A stretch of DNA of 6,425 nucleotides. It comes from Gammaproteobacteria bacterium RIFCSPLOWO2_02_FULL_56_15. Lineage in GTDB: Bacteria > Pseudomonadota > Gammaproteobacteria > Eutrophobiales > Eutrophobiaceae. Positions 5,496 through 6,425 of the stretch are shown here, piece after piece. The stretch covers positions 5,806 to 12,230 of the forward strand of contig MGYR01000192.1 in NCBI GenBank assembly GCA_001801825.1, given 5' to 3'. Within the stretch, counting starts at the first letter, position 1, and every line of letters starts with the position of its first letter. The translations under genes and the position numbers were made by a program. Under the pieces are notes generated by a model, which saw only the letters and a program-made list of their open reading frames with translations, was not told the DNA's origin and ran no database searches.

Positions 5496-6361
5496 TAGCC
5501 TATAAGTCTTCCAGGTGGGATGGCGAAATTGAGCTTGCGGGCTTCGTACAGCCGGAAAGCCTCCTGCCAGATACATCCGGGTTTGGCTTCACCCACAGGG
5601 ATGCCATCCAGCCGGATTACCGGCACAACACCTATCGTAGAACTGGTCAGCCAGATTTCATCCGCCTGCCGCAACTCCTGTTCCGTGATGGGTGTCTCCT
5701 CGCAGCCCACTGGGACTTCCTGCAGCAGCCTAACCAGCAGGTCCCGGGTGATCCCGGCGAGTACGCGACCGTCTGTGGCAGGAGTTTTGACAGTCCTCCC
5801 CTGTACGATGAAAACGTTACTTGAGGCCCCCTCGCTAAGGTAACCTTGCCGGATAAGGATGGCATCCAGTGATCCATCCGTTGCAGCAGCCAGCTTCTTG
5901 AGCATGACGCCCGGCAGCAGGGTGATCGCCTTGATATGGCAGTATTTCCACCTTATATCCTCGTGGGTAATGGCAGATACGCCGCTGGTGAAATCCCGTG
6001 CCTGGATTGGTTTGCACATGACAAATACCGTGGGTACCAGCGTATCGTTGTAGAGATGTTCACGCTCGCCCACTCCCCGGGTCACCTGGATATAGATGGA
6101 ACAATCATTCCGCGTCGGCTGATGATCCAGCAGTCTTTCGAAAATGCCATACCATTCGCTGTGCTTTAGTGGATTGCGTATGGCAACCGCCGACAGGCTG
6201 TTATACAACCTCCGGAGATGCTCATCCGGACAAAGTATGCTGCCTCCGAATACCGGTATGACTTCATAGACACCGTCGCCGAAGGTGAAACCGCGATCCA
6301 GTACGGAAACCCGGGCCTGATCCAGGGGGAGATAATCTCCGTTGAGATATACCAGCTGCAC
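5495..6361 (-). CDS. dat: D-amino-acid aminotransferase (PLP fold type IV)
   Basis: This fold-IV PLP aminotransferase of 288 residues most likely exchanges amino groups between D-amino acids (D-Ala, D-Glu) and 2-oxo acids. K144 in HIKAITLLPGVM is the PLP Schiff-base lysine, and E177 in LSEGASSNVF is the glutamate that contacts the PLP pyridine nitrogen. Positions equivalent to the D-amino-acid carboxylate trap of Bacillus D-AAT appear as Y32, R100 and H102 (in TRGVGEREH). This supports D-specificity over a branched-chain (IlvE) or aminodeoxychorismate lyase (PabC) role, although activity in this superfamily is hard to assign by sequence alone. The start is GTG at 6361, matching the family N-terminus (VYLNG.YLPL..ARVSVLDRGF.FGDGVYE). 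No clear ribosome site precedes it; the dacA-like gene ends 6 bases upstream, so coupled translation is likely. Confidence 0.9.
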   Translation of the reverse strand: MQLVYLNGDYLPLDQARVSVLDRGFTFGDGVYEVIPVFGGSILCPDEHLRRLYNSLSAVAIRNPLKHSEWYGIFERLLDHQPTRNDCSIYIQVTRGVGEREHLYNDTLVPTVFVMCKPIQARDFTSGVSAITHEDIRWKYCHIKAITLLPGVMLKKLAAATDGSLDAILIRQGYLSEGASSNVFIVQGRTVKTPATDGRVLAGITRDLLVRLLQEVPVGCEETPITEQELRQADEIWLTSSTIGVVPVIRLDGIPVGEAKPGCIWQEAFRLYEARKLNFAIPPGRLIG

Positions 6362-6367
6362 GGACGG

Positions 6368-6425
6368 TCACTCGAGTAACATCAGGATCTCATCCTGCAG
6401 ACGCTTGAAAAGGCCGCCTTCCTCC
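6368..6425 (-). CDS. dacA: D-alanyl-D-alanine carboxypeptidase (PBP5/6 type), C-terminal tail only
   Basis: Only the last 18 codons and the TGA are in the window. They read EEGGLFKRLQDEILMLLE. The GG-[LIF]-F-x-RL-x-D-x-[IL] pattern with alternating hydrophobic and charged residues resembles the amphipathic helix that anchors PBP5/6 carboxypeptidases to the outer face of the inner membrane. Position directly upstream of dat is the usual gammaproteobacterial place for dacA. The call rests on this short tail plus context; the catalytic SXXK part is not seen. Confidence 0.72.
   Translation of the reverse strand, partial: EEGGLFKRLQDEILMLLE

Overview
The window looks like an ordinary chromosomal segment of a gammaproteobacterium. 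The closest family resemblances, recalled from memory rather than searched, are to gammaproteobacterial proteins: XseA, CysK, LipA, LipB, QueD, a D-amino-acid aminotransferase and a PBP5/6-type carboxypeptidase tail. The dacA-dat-...-lipB-lipA arrangement is also typical of that class. Base composition is moderately GC-rich except in one AT-rich intergenic stretch. I cannot name a genus. No tRNA, rRNA, CRISPR array, insertion sequence or integrase is visible.

Layout. Bases 1-785 (+) hold the C-terminal 260 codons of exonuclease VII large subunit (xseA), followed after 27 bases by cysteine synthase A (cysK, 813-1781, +). cysK converges with, and overlaps by 7 bases, the minus-strand lipoate pair lipB (3439-2756) and lipA (2737-1775). 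A 295-base divergent, AT-rich intergenic region (3440-3734) separates lipB from a two-gene plus-strand unit. That unit encodes a small exported two-cysteine protein (3735-4118) and a protein made of two tandem cyclic-nucleotide-binding domains with no recognisable output domain (4153-5028). The rest runs on the minus strand: the last 18 codons of a dacA-like gene (6425-6368), a D-amino-acid aminotransferase (6361-5495) and queD (5479-5123), packed 6 and 15 bases apart.

How the genes work together. LipB moves octanoate from acyl carrier protein to lipoyl domains and LipA inserts the two sulfurs. CysK makes cysteine, the ultimate sulfur source for iron-sulfur clusters such as those in LipA. The dacA-like enzyme and the aminotransferase both belong to D-amino-acid/peptidoglycan metabolism. 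QueD makes a queuosine precursor. In many gammaproteobacteria dacA, dat, ybeD (DUF493), lipB and lipA form one block. Here ybeD is not in that place; queD and the divergent two-gene unit occupy the space. That unit is the least understood part of the window and the best candidate for something new: a predicted periplasmic protein next to a PKA-regulatory-subunit-like nucleotide receptor, behind a leader that can form a 7-base-pair hairpin.
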